From contig CAVSHP010000025.1 of assembly GCA_963727635.1 (NCBI GenBank), forward strand, positions 1 through 64,000: a stretch of 64,000 nucleotides of DNA, written 5' to 3'. Position 1 is the stretch's first letter. Every line of letters begins with the position of its first letter. The stretch is from SZUA-36 sp963727635. Its GTDB lineage: Bacteria; Pseudomonadota; Gammaproteobacteria; Xanthomonadales; SZUA-36. Of this stretch, positions 46,333 through 54,396 are shown piece by piece. A program made the position numbers and the translations under genes. The notes below the pieces were generated by a model. The model did no database searches. It was not told the origin of the DNA and saw nothing but the letters and a program-made list of their open reading frames with translations.

Positions 46333-46668
46333 CTACCGATCCAATGTTTCGCGACCCGCACGCAACAGCGTGCAACCCGTTCCAGGGGTGAAATCTGCAC
46401 GCCGCGGGGCCAATCCAAAGAACCGGGTGTCAACCCTGTGGTTTTCAGTATCAATCTCGAAACTTACATTCGACAGCACCGGCGCCGCCGGGACCAGGGC
46501 CTCTTCCACGATCAACTGTCCGGGCATAGCGCTCAGAAAGTAGCCGGAGCAGATGTTTTTGGCCGAAAATCCACTGGCTGCACTGAGCACGTTGGACATG
46601 TACACACCGCCGTAAATCAGTGCGGCGAGCAGCAATACACCGAGTGTTAAAGCCGGTTTCTTGAGCAC
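46333..46668 (-). pseudogene. Truncated N-terminal fragment resembling a serine hydrolase
   Basis: The 111-residue product has an N-terminal membrane segment (LTLGVLLLAALIYGGVYM), then CSGYFLSAMPGQLIVEEAL and a region ending GTGCTLL. These match the N-terminal tail that precedes the beta-lactamase-like domain in some proteobacterial serine hydrolases. The catalytic domain is missing: the frame stops at 46,333 and no continuation is seen in any frame down to the acyl-AMP ligase gene. It is probably a remnant after deletion, though a short independent protein is possible. Confidence 0.45.
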
Positions 46669-46866
46669 GTCCCTTTACCAGTTGCGTAACATGGCCAGAT
46701 CATAGGTTATAAATTGGGATTGCGCGTAGCATTTCTACGACCCCAGGGAGACGGTGGCTTGCCAGCCTGACGGCACGCCGAATGTTTTGCCAGAATCCTG
46801 CACAGCCCTTATGATGTCGTCCTTTGATGACCGGTGGGTCATTTTATTCCAGCCAGAAGGCGTCAT

Positions 46867-49047
46867 ATGCAAACCCGGATATTAATGTTCGTCTGTCTTG
46901 TGTTCCTGCTCTCCTGTGAACCCGCTTCCGATCATGTTGGCCAGGTATCAGCCGCCCAACCAGGTCCAGGTTCTATCGAGCCTCCAACAACTACTGTGAG
47001 TCAGCCTATGCCCGAAAAACGTCCTCATGAAATGACCCTGCACGGCGACACCCGGGTCGATGAGTATTTCTGGTTACGCGACGATACACGCAAGGACCCC
47101 GAAGTCCTTGCTTACCTGGAAGAAGAGAACGCCTATTTCGACAAGGTCATGGCGCCGTATGCCGCGCTGCAGGAAACGATGTTTGCAGAAATGACCGCGC
47201 GTCTCGACCCCGATGAATCCAGTGTGCCTTACTTCAAGGATGGCTATTGGTATTACTCCCGCTTTGAGCCCGGAAACGAATACGCCGTCTACGCCCGTCG
47301 CAAAGGCAACATGGATGCTGAAGAAGAAATACTCATAGATGGCAACTTGCGTTCGAAAGGGCATGAGTTCTACCGGCTCTGGAATGTCGAAGTCAGCGAT
47401 GATAACCGCTACGTAGCGGTTGCCGAAGATTTTACCGGCAGGCGGATCAATGAGATCCGGGTGCTTGACACCCAAAGCGGTGAGTTCCTGCCAGAGGTCA
47501 TCGGCAACGCGGAAGAGTCACTGGCCTTCTCGGCCGACGGCCAATATCTTTTTTATCTTAACCAGGATACGGAAACACTGCTGGGCTACCAGCTGATGCG
47601 CCATAGCCTGGGCAGCGACGTTTCACAGGACGCGCTGGTTTATGAGGAAGCGGATAACACCTTCTCCAACGGGGTGTGGCGAAGCCGCTCGGGTGATTTC
47701 ATATTCCTGGTAAACCAGAGCACGGACACCACCGAGGTCCAGTTGCTGGCTGCAGATGATCCGCTGGGAACATTCAAGCCGTTTTTACCCCGCGAAACCG
47801 GCCATGAATATGAAATCGATCATGCCGGCGACAGGTTCTTTATCCGCAGCAACTGGCAGGCGCAAAATTTTCGTGTCATGACGACCGACCTGCAACATGC
47901 TGCGGACAAGTCCGGCTGGAAAGAGCTGATACCCAATCGCGAGGACGCGATGGTCGAGAATATCCAGGCATTTGATCACTGGCTGGTGGTCGGCGAGCGC
48001 AAGGACGGTCTGCGCAAGGTCAGGGTCATGGCGCTCGATGGCAGCATGGACCGTTACCTCGATGGCAGCGAAGCGGCATCCGTCATGTGGCCGGATGAGA
48101 ATGTCAGCACTGATAGCGACACCATCCGTTATGGTTTCTCCAGCATGGTGACGCCTGATCAAACCTGGGAAATCAACCTTAAAACCGGCGCAAGCAAACT
48201 CTTGAAGGCGGATCGGGTGCTGGGTGGTTTCTCAACGGACAACTACCGCAGCGGACGTATCATGATTAGCGCGCGCGATGGCACCAGCGTACCGGTATCG
48301 TTGGCGTATCATAAAAATACAAAACTGGATGGCACGGCACCGGCGCTGATTTACGGCTATGGTTCCTACGGCATATCGACCGACCCCTGGTTCCGGGATT
48401 CCATCATCAGCCTGCTGGACCGTGGCTTTATCTTCGTGATCGCGCATGTCCGTGGTGGTGAGGAAATGGGCCGGGCCTGGTACGAAGACGGCCGTCTGAT
48501 GAATAAGAAAAACACTTTTACCGACTTCATCGACGTAACCAAAGCACTACAGCAAAAACCACTCATTGACCCCGCCCGAACCTTTGCCATGGGCCGCAGC
48601 GCCGGCGGCCTGCTGATGGGTGCAGTGGTTAACATGGCGCCGGAGTTGTACCTCGGTGTCGTCGCCACCGTGCCATTTGTCGACGTGGTCACCACCATGC
48701 TGGACGAATCCATCCCCCTGACCACCGGTGAATTTGATGAGTGGGGCAACCCGAAGCATAAGGCTGCCTATGAATACATGTTGTCCTATTCGCCCTATGA
48801 CCAGGTCAGTGCACAGGATTATCCGAACATGATGGTGAGTACCGGTCTGTATGACTCGCAGGTACAATATTTTGAACCAGCCAAGTGGGTTGCAAGGCTG
48901 CGCGAGCGTCGCACAGACAACAACAAGCTGATCATGCACACCAATATGGAGGCTGGTCACGGTGGTGCATCAGGCCGATATCGCCGCTACGAGGAAACTG
49001 CACAGGAATATGCCTTCCTGGCGGGATTGGCGGGACTCGAGCGTTGA
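46867..49047 (+). CDS. Oligopeptidase B-like S9 serine peptidase, lipoprotein form
   Basis: The 726-residue protein has a lipoprotein signal (lipobox LLSC). The S9A propeller N-terminus begins ETPL-like with HGDTRVDEYFWLRDDTRKD. The catalytic Ser is in AMGRSAGGLLMGAVVN, the Asp in STGLYDSQVQYFEPAKWV and the His in NMEAGHGGASGRY. These are oligopeptidase B (PtrB) signatures. The enzyme cuts small peptides after basic residues. Oligopeptidase B is usually cytosolic, so the lipoprotein signal suggests a periplasmic enzyme. The ATG at 46867 is preferred because it places the signal at the N-terminus. Confidence 0.9.
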   Translation: MQTRILMFVCLVFLLSCEPASDHVGQVSAAQPGPGSIEPPTTTVSQPMPEKRPHEMTLHGDTRVDEYFWLRDDTRKDPEVLAYLEEENAYFDKVMAPYAALQETMFAEMTARLDPDESSVPYFKDGYWYYSRFEPGNEYAVYARRKGNMDAEEEILIDGNLRSKGHEFYRLWNVEVSDDNRYVAVAEDFTGRRINEIRVLDTQSGEFLPEVIGNAEESLAFSADGQYLFYLNQDTETLLGYQLMRHSLGSDVSQDALVYEEADNTFSNGVWRSRSGDFIFLVNQSTDTTEVQLLAADDPLGTFKPFLPRETGHEYEIDHAGDRFFIRSNWQAQNFRVMTTDLQHAADKSGWKELIPNREDAMVENIQAFDHWLVVGERKDGLRKVRVMALDGSMDRYLDGSEAASVMWPDENVSTDSDTIRYGFSSMVTPDQTWEINLKTGASKLLKADRVLGGFSTDNYRSGRIMISARDGTSVPVSLAYHKNTKLDGTAPALIYGYGSYGISTDPWFRDSIISLLDRGFIFVIAHVRGGEEMGRAWYEDGRLMNKKNTFTDFIDVTKALQQKPLIDPARTFAMGRSAGGLLMGAVVNMAPELYLGVVATVPFVDVVTTMLDESIPLTTGEFDEWGNPKHKAAYEYMLSYSPYDQVSAQDYPNMMVSTGLYDSQVQYFEPAKWVARLRERRTDNNKLIMHTNMEAGHGGASGRYRRYEETAQEYAFLAGLAGLER

Positions 49048-49127
49048 TTTTATGAGAATGGGTTACACTGCAATTTCAATAATCCAGCTTTGCCAACTGT
49101 AAAGCAGCTGATCGGACGTCGTCATAT

Positions 49128-50654
49128 ATGTTTAGAAAATTGATTGTTCTTGCTTTTGTCATGACACTGGCAGCCTGTGAGGATCCGTCAACTGTTCAGT
49201 CCGGGTCAGACATACATGGGCAAGAAAATTCTTCGTCCCTGCCCGAAGCAGAGCGTCTTGAAAAGTCACTGGCCGAAGCAGAGGCGCAGATGGGTATCAA
49301 GCTCATGAAGAAGCCCTGGACGGGTGACCTTGATGTCATGACCGAAAAACGCCTGATACGCGTGTTGACCGTGTATGGCCTGGGGCGATATTACCTGGAG
49401 GCGGGCCAGGAAAAGGGCATGACCTATGAGTGGTTCAAAATGTTCGAGGATTTTGTCAATCAGAAGGTCGGGACAAAACATCTGCGGGTTCACGTGGTGT
49501 TCATCCCGGTTGCCAGGGATCAGTTGATTCCCGGTCTGATCAGCGGTCGTGGCGATATCGCAGCAGCGGGTTTGACCATTACTCCCGAGCGCGCCGAGGT
49601 CATTGATTTTACTGACCCGGTATCCCGGGAAATTTCCGAAATCCTGGTGACCGGTCCCTCATCTCCTCAAATCGATACGCTTGAGGATCTTGCCGGGAAA
49701 ATGGTCTACGTCAGGGCGTCGAGCAGTTACCGCTCAAGTCTTGATGCCGTGAATGTACGTTTCCGGCAACAGGGCCTGGCGGAAATCGAGATTGAAGATG
49801 CCCCCGAACAACTGGAGGATGAGGACATCCTGGAAATGGTCAACGCGGGTCTGCTCGATTGGGCTGTGGTTGACGACTACAAGGCAAAAATGTGGGCTGG
49901 TATATTCGATAAGCTGACCTTGCGTGATGACCTGGTGTTACGTTCCGGAGGCCGGATTGGATTCGCCATACGCAAGAATAGCCCGCAGTTGGCAGGGGCC
50001 CTCAACGAATTCCTGGAAACGCATAAACAGGGCACACTCAGCGGTAATATCCTCATCAACCGGTATCTGAAGAATTTTGACTGGGCCAAGGACGCTTTGG
50101 CAGCGGAAGACTACCGGCGCTTTCAGGAAGTGGCCGATATTTTCACCAAATACGGTAACCGGTACGGTGTTGATTACCTGATGGTCGCGGCCCAGGGCTA
50201 CCAGGAATCAGGTCTTGATCAAAGCGTCAGGAGCAAGGCCGGTGCCATCGGCATCATGCAATTGCTGCCGAGCACCGCCGCGGATTCAAATATCGGTATT
50301 CCGGATATCACGACTGCCGAAGCCAATATCCACGCCGGTGTGAAATACCTGGACTTTATCCGTGATCGCTATTTCTCGGACCCGGGAATGAACACCTTCA
50401 ACCAGACCATGTTCGCCTTTGCTGCCTACAATGCCGGCCCGGCACGGGTGCAAAAGTTGCGCACAATGGCCGCGGAGCAGGGCTACAATCCCGACGTATG
50501 GTTTGACAATGTTGAAGTCATGGCGGCGGAGGATATCGGCGCGGAAACGGTTCAATACGTCGCCAATATCCTGAAATACTACTTCGCCTACACGCTCACC
50601 ATGCAGAAACATCTCGAACGCGAAGATGCGCGTAAAAGCGCCGGGATCAAATAG
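49128..50654 (+). CDS. mltF: Membrane-bound lytic transglycosylase MltF
   Basis: The 508-residue lipoprotein (lipobox LAAC) has a periplasmic solute-binding-like domain (ISGRGDIAAAGLTITPERAE). A C-terminal SLT domain follows, with catalytic Glu in AQGYQESGLD, and then SKAGAIGIMQLLPSTA and FAFAAYNAGPARV. This order defines MltF, which cleaves peptidoglycan glycan strands and is controlled by muropeptides bound in the first domain. A ~60-residue linker after the lipobox is charged. It lies ~80 bases after the peptidase. Confidence 0.92.
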   Translation: MFRKLIVLAFVMTLAACEDPSTVQSGSDIHGQENSSSLPEAERLEKSLAEAEAQMGIKLMKKPWTGDLDVMTEKRLIRVLTVYGLGRYYLEAGQEKGMTYEWFKMFEDFVNQKVGTKHLRVHVVFIPVARDQLIPGLISGRGDIAAAGLTITPERAEVIDFTDPVSREISEILVTGPSSPQIDTLEDLAGKMVYVRASSSYRSSLDAVNVRFRQQGLAEIEIEDAPEQLEDEDILEMVNAGLLDWAVVDDYKAKMWAGIFDKLTLRDDLVLRSGGRIGFAIRKNSPQLAGALNEFLETHKQGTLSGNILINRYLKNFDWAKDALAAEDYRRFQEVADIFTKYGNRYGVDYLMVAAQGYQESGLDQSVRSKAGAIGIMQLLPSTAADSNIGIPDITTAEANIHAGVKYLDFIRDRYFSDPGMNTFNQTMFAFAAYNAGPARVQKLRTMAAEQGYNPDVWFDNVEVMAAEDIGAETVQYVANILKYYFAYTLTMQKHLEREDARKSAGIK

Positions 50655-50687
50655 GCTTCAAGGATTGAAGGCTGCGGCTATCCGGGC

Positions 50688-51431
50688 CTATTGATCGATC
50701 GCAAACGAGACGTTCACCGTCACCCTGTAGGTGTTTTCACCAGCGGCCACCGGTACGGCATCGGCTGAACGGCCCATGCTCATTTCGGCCATGGCCATCG
50801 GTACGGGTCGCGGGGAGTAGGACTGCTCGGAAATTTCCAGCAGCGGGCCGGTTTTGACCCCCGCTGCAGCGGCGAGGGTGTTAGCCCTGGCAATCGCATC
50901 CTGTACCGCGCTGATACGGGCCTGCTTGATTGCCGCGGAAGGGTCTGCATTGGTGAAGGCAATGTTACCGCCCTCGTTGACCCCGAGGCTGACCGATTTA
51001 TCCAGGATGGCGCCGATCGCGGTAATGTCCCTGACACGCACTGTCAGGCTGTTACGTACCGTGTAACCGACAATCCTCGGTGGCTCGCGTTCAGCGGAAG
51101 ATTTTTGCGACGGGTAGACGTAATTTGGCTGGATGGAAAAACCCGAGGTCTGCAGGTCGCGGGACTCGATACCCGCATCACGCATCGCCTTTTGCACCTC
51201 CTGCATGGCGGCGGAATTGGCATCCAGCGCCGCGCGGGCGGTATCGGCCTGGCGTGTGACCGTCAGCGTCAGGATGGCCATGTCCGGTGCGAGGTCGATG
51301 CTGCCTTCCCCGGTGACCAGGATGCGCGGCAGTGGATTGCTTTCATCGGCAGTTGCTGCGGCGCTCAAAGAGAGGGTGAAAAGGGTTACGATCAACAGGC
51401 TTGCGAGCCTGGAGTTGAATGCGTATTTCAT
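50688..51431 (-). CDS. SIMPL/DUF541-domain exported protein
   Basis: This 247-residue protein has a signal peptide (MKYAFNSRLASLLIVTLFTL) and the SIMPL pattern RILVTGEGSIDLAPDMAIL, followed by SRDLQTSGFSIQPNYVYPSQ and YRVTVNVSFAIDQ at the end. SIMPL proteins form ring-like oligomers; YggE of E. coli is linked to oxidative stress. The ATG at 51431 gives the signal at the N-terminus, unlike an upstream in-frame ATG. It is convergent with mltF. Confidence 0.9.
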   Translation of the reverse strand: MKYAFNSRLASLLIVTLFTLSLSAAATADESNPLPRILVTGEGSIDLAPDMAILTLTVTRQADTARAALDANSAAMQEVQKAMRDAGIESRDLQTSGFSIQPNYVYPSQKSSAEREPPRIVGYTVRNSLTVRVRDITAIGAILDKSVSLGVNEGGNIAFTNADPSAAIKQARISAVQDAIARANTLAAAAGVKTGPLLEISEQSYSPRPVPMAMAEMSMGRSADAVPVAAGENTYRVTVNVSFAIDQ

Positions 51432-51513
51432 ATTGCCTGGGCTCCTGTTATGACTGTTCGTAATTGGACTGCGACCTGCACCGGGCTTTGACACGCGCCA
51501 ATGGCACCAGGTT

Positions 51514-51876
51514 TCAATCGCCGATGACCTCGTAGGCGTGTTTCAGGCGGTCGGCCAGTACTTTCATCACGTGCAGCGAAAAATCCGGCACATAACGCAA
51601 CAGCGAATTGAAGCTGGCCTGGTCGATCAGGGCCAGTCGGCAATCGGTTATTGCCGTCACGGTCGCACTGCGGATATTTGAATTGATCAGGGCCATTTCG
51701 CCGACGATTTCACCGGCTGATGCGGTTGCCAATAACCTGTCGTTGATGGAAATCGCAACTTCTCCCTTCATCACCACGTACATCTGGTCACCTTCCGTGC
51801 CTTCGACTGCAATCACGGCACCGGCTGGAAAAGCCAAAATGTCTTCTGAATCTTTGAAAACTTCCAATAAATCCAT
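51514..51876 (-). CDS. Single-domain cyclic-nucleotide-binding protein (copy 2)
   Basis: The 120-residue protein is one cNMP-binding domain: AGAVIAVEGTEGDQMYVVMK, then GEIVGEMALINSNIRSATVT. The latter is the phosphate-binding cassette with Glu and Arg. No helix-turn-helix or other output domain follows. It is a diverged duplicate of the neighbouring gene at 51928-52305. Two such proteins in a row suggests they work together, perhaps as a sensor pair acting on another protein. Confidence 0.87.
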   Translation of the reverse strand: MDLLEVFKDSEDILAFPAGAVIAVEGTEGDQMYVVMKGEVAISINDRLLATASAGEIVGEMALINSNIRSATVTAITDCRLALIDQASFNSLLRYVPDFSLHVMKVLADRLKHAYEVIGD

Positions 51877-51927
51877 ACGTCCAATCCCGCTTTAGTCAAA
51901 TCTTCAGGCCGGTAGCTGACCGGTGAT

Positions 51928-52305
51928 TCACGCTGTTCCTAGCCGAGCGCTGATGTAATTGTTGACCGTCCGTAACCGGTTGGCCAGTACCCCCATGAGT
52001 TGCAGCGAAAACTCTGTGCTTTCCTTCATCATTCCGGTCAGTTGGTCGCGGTCCAGACGCGCCAGTTGAACGTCGGTGAGCGCAGTTGCAGTCGCACTTC
52101 GGGCAGCCTTCTCGAACAACGCCATTTCACCGATGATGCCACCGGTCTTTTCAACCTCCAGTACATCGCCGTGCAGGCTCAGTTCGACCTCGCCAGACAG
52201 GATTATGTAAAGGAATTCGGCCGGGTTACCCTCCGGAAAAATGACGGTTTGGGCGGAATGTTCCTCGACGTCCTTCCAGTTACGAAATTTTTTAAGAAAC
52301 TCCAT
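51928..52305 (-). CDS. Single-domain cyclic-nucleotide-binding protein (copy 1)
   Basis: This 125-residue protein carries the cNMP fold: AQTVIFPEGNPAEFLYIILS, then GGIIGEMALFEKAARSATAT with the Glu-Met-Ala-Leu and Arg-Ser-Ala of the binding cassette. It has no DNA-binding domain. The N-terminus (MEFLKKFRNWKDVEEHSAQT) is helical. It lies 51 bases upstream of its paralogue and is probably co-transcribed. Confidence 0.87.
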   Translation of the reverse strand: MEFLKKFRNWKDVEEHSAQTVIFPEGNPAEFLYIILSGEVELSLHGDVLEVEKTGGIIGEMALFEKAARSATATALTDVQLARLDRDQLTGMMKESTEFSLQLMGVLANRLRTVNNYISARLGTA

Positions 52306-52647
52306 GTTCTCTCGCTCTTGTCATTGGCATAAATATAACACTATTTAATACTGTCAATTGAGTGCCCGGGCTTATTGTCCGTATGTCTCACGCGTAGTAT
52401 CGCTCCAGGTGTCTCCGCCTTCCAGTTCAAAAAATCAATGGCAGATGTCATTGGAACGGTAGATGCGTGGCGCCGGGAGATTCTCCGTCACGGTTTTTGT
52501 TGCATGGTACGTGAGGGAACGTATGATAGCCTACGAAGGTAACAATGTGTGTTCCGAATTTTACCTTACAGGCATATTGTCAGGGTTCCTTAATCACGTA
52601 GATGTCAGGGTCAGACTCCGGGCCGGTTTTATAACGAATTGATCAGA
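52306..52647. other. Divergent intergenic region upstream of the CNB pair and lipoprotein
   Basis: No gene is seen. It should hold promoters of both flanking units. A TGTCAGGGTCAGACTCC stretch near 52,600 loosely resembles one arm of the palindromes at 31-33 kb, with no clear partner. Confidence 0.4.
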
Positions 52648-53094
52648 ATGAATCGCTCAATGAATTTTATCAAATACTACCTGCTGGCCCTATTGGTTTT
52701 CAATCTGGCCGCCTGCTCGACCCTGCAAGAGGTGAGTGTCGAAAATGCCATGAAAAAATCGCCACCCTCAGGCGTGGATTATGGCAGCCTGATCGAGGTA
52801 AAAACCCTTGCCGGGCAAACGGCAAAATTTCGCGTCACGGTGATCAACGCGGATGGCCTCGGCGGCAAGCAGGGGTTTTACCGGTACGAGGATATGGCCT
52901 CGCTCAAGGTCAAGGAGCGCACGAACAGCAATAGCCAAGTGACCACGATACTGCTGGGGATACTGGGTGCGGCTGCGCTCGTTTTCCTCATATCCAACGC
53001 CGATTCCGTTTCCGTTCTGCTGCACAGACACCGTAAGTGTACCAGCCGTATATCCGGAGTGAATAGCCGTAAAGCTGATACCCACCACGATTGA
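52648..53094 (+). CDS. Small lipoprotein with C-terminal hydrophobic segment, possibly frameshifted
   Basis: The lipobox is NLAAC (in LLALLVFNLAACSTLQEV). The mature part has LIEVKTLAGQTAKFRVTVIN, then a hydrophobic segment TTILLGILGAAALVFLIS. The annotated C-terminus (HRHRKCTSRISGV...) is unlike the rest. Dropping one base near 53,018 would give a short tail SVCCTDTVSVPAVYPE ending at 53,060. Repeat copy C starts just after. Start could also be 52660. The family is not recognised. Confidence 0.6.
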   Translation: MNRSMNFIKYYLLALLVFNLAACSTLQEVSVENAMKKSPPSGVDYGSLIEVKTLAGQTAKFRVTVINADGLGGKQGFYRYEDMASLKVKERTNSNSQVTTILLGILGAAALVFLISNADSVSVLLHRHRKCTSRISGVNSRKADTHHD

Positions 53095-53116
53095 TTGATT
53101 GTTCGTCTGCATGGTC

Positions 53117-53462
53117 GCTGAGGGGGAGCAGTGCCCTGTTACAGGACACATCGTTAACCCATCCATGGGGATTCGGGCTCGACTCCTGTCTCGCACGGTC
53201 CTGAAACAGGACACTGCTCCCCCTCAGCTACGTGGTAAATCATGGGCCAATGGTTTCTGACATATTCGCACGGCGTATGTAGATGCTGGGGCGGGTAGTT
53301 ACTTCCAGGACCGTACGAGGCAGGAAGCCGAGTATCGAGGCCCCAGGGAGGGCTTGCGCCGAGTCCTGGAAGTAACTACCCGCCCCAGCGTCCCCACCGT
53401 ACAACGCGTCCTGAAACGAACCACCCGCCCCAGCGCCCCTCCCGTATATAGTGGGACAGCAG
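53117..53462. mobile_element. MITE-like structured repeat, copy C (left end diverged)
   Basis: Hairpin 1 is longer than in the other copies: 31-base arms (53117-53147 and 53198-53228), with two mismatches. Hairpin 2 has perfect 26-bp arms (53286-53311 and 53363-53388) and the same conserved loop. The right end GTGGGACAGCAG (to 53462) matches the ends of A and B; no left terminal repeat is visible. An extra GCGTCCTGAAACG and ACCCGCCCCAGCG repeat follows hairpin 2. Confidence 0.72.
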
Positions 53463-53546
53463 TGTTGGCCATTATTTAAAAGTGAGTGATACGTCACTTG
53501 CCCATAGGTGACATCGGAATCTTCTGGCGACAAACACCAAACAATC

Positions 53547-54362
53547 TTAAACCGCCTCGACGAGATACATTTCGCGCACGAGCAAGCCGCGCTCAATGGC
53601 CGAAATCTGCCGGGCGCGGTGTTGCAATTGCTCATCGAATTCCGCTCGCCCAAAGACGTCTTCGAGTTCGTATGAGCTGGCCCTCATTTTGACAAATAGC
53701 CGGCGTAAGGCGTTGAGGTATTCAGCCGTCAAATTGGTCTTTTGCAGCATCCGCCAGTCAGACTTGGCCAGCAAACCGGTGTAGGAATCCGTGACAGCGA
53801 CGAACGGCGGACCCACTCCGCAGGCTTCATCGAGATCCGCCGGGGACAGACCCGGCGCTGGCGCGATGACATAAAACAACATCCTGGCGCCGTGACATGC
53901 GACTCGCCGGCATTCGTTCAGCATGGCCGGTTTTTCAGGCAGGCAGCAGAGCACATCGGAATGACTGATAAGACTGAAGGCAGCGCTTTTGATGGGCAGC
54001 GCGGCGCCACTGGCGGCGATGGCCAGGCAGCGGGTATCGAGGTTTTCATCGCGCGCGCGATCTCTGGCATATCTCAGTGAATTAACCGGAACGTCAAGCA
54101 GCGTGACCTCGCATCCGGTCCGGCTGGACAGGTAGATACCGGGCCAACCGGTTCCAGCGCCTATTTCCAGCAGGTGGCTGCCGGGCACAAGCCCCAGCAG
54201 TTCCGGTATTTCGTCTGCCTGCGACCGGGTGGTCCAACTGGTGCCGCCAAAATCGCAACCCAGTACGTCCCGTTCCAACGCCAGCATGGCGGGATGCGTC
54301 ATCTGCTCGTGCTGTTTTTCGAAGTAACAGCAGCAGGAGACGGTTGCGGATGGACTTGTCAT
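53547..54362 (-). CDS. Class I SAM-dependent methyltransferase
   Basis: The 271-residue protein has the SAM motif LLEIGAGTGWPGIYLSS, an acidic strand end VTLLDVPVNSLRYA, and the later SAAFSLISHSDVLCCLPEKP. The substrate is unknown. The N-terminus from the ATG at 54362 is Cys-rich (SCCCYFEKQ). It lies 34 bases downstream of the DASS transporter gene on the same strand, so they may be co-transcribed. Repeat copy C lies just beyond its stop codon. Confidence 0.83.
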   Translation of the reverse strand: MTSPSATVSCCCYFEKQHEQMTHPAMLALERDVLGCDFGGTSWTTRSQADEIPELLGLVPGSHLLEIGAGTGWPGIYLSSRTGCEVTLLDVPVNSLRYARDRARDENLDTRCLAIAASGAALPIKSAAFSLISHSDVLCCLPEKPAMLNECRRVACHGARMLFYVIAPAPGLSPADLDEACGVGPPFVAVTDSYTGLLAKSDWRMLQKTNLTAEYLNALRRLFVKMRASSYELEDVFGRAEFDEQLQHRARQISAIERGLLVREMYLVEAV

Positions 54363-54396
54363 TTCAGAACGGCCAGGCATCGGTTTGGCGCACCGG

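Noticed and set aside
33037..53462. Possibility that copies A-C are CRISPR repeats, tRNA-like genes or riboswitches
   Set aside because: They are single copies at distant sites with terminal inverted repeats. I find no tRNA cloverleaf, and there is no fixed relation to a downstream gene.
53240..53653. 137-codon minus-strand open frame within copy C
   Set aside because: Same repeat-derived translation; it overlaps the methyltransferase 3' end.
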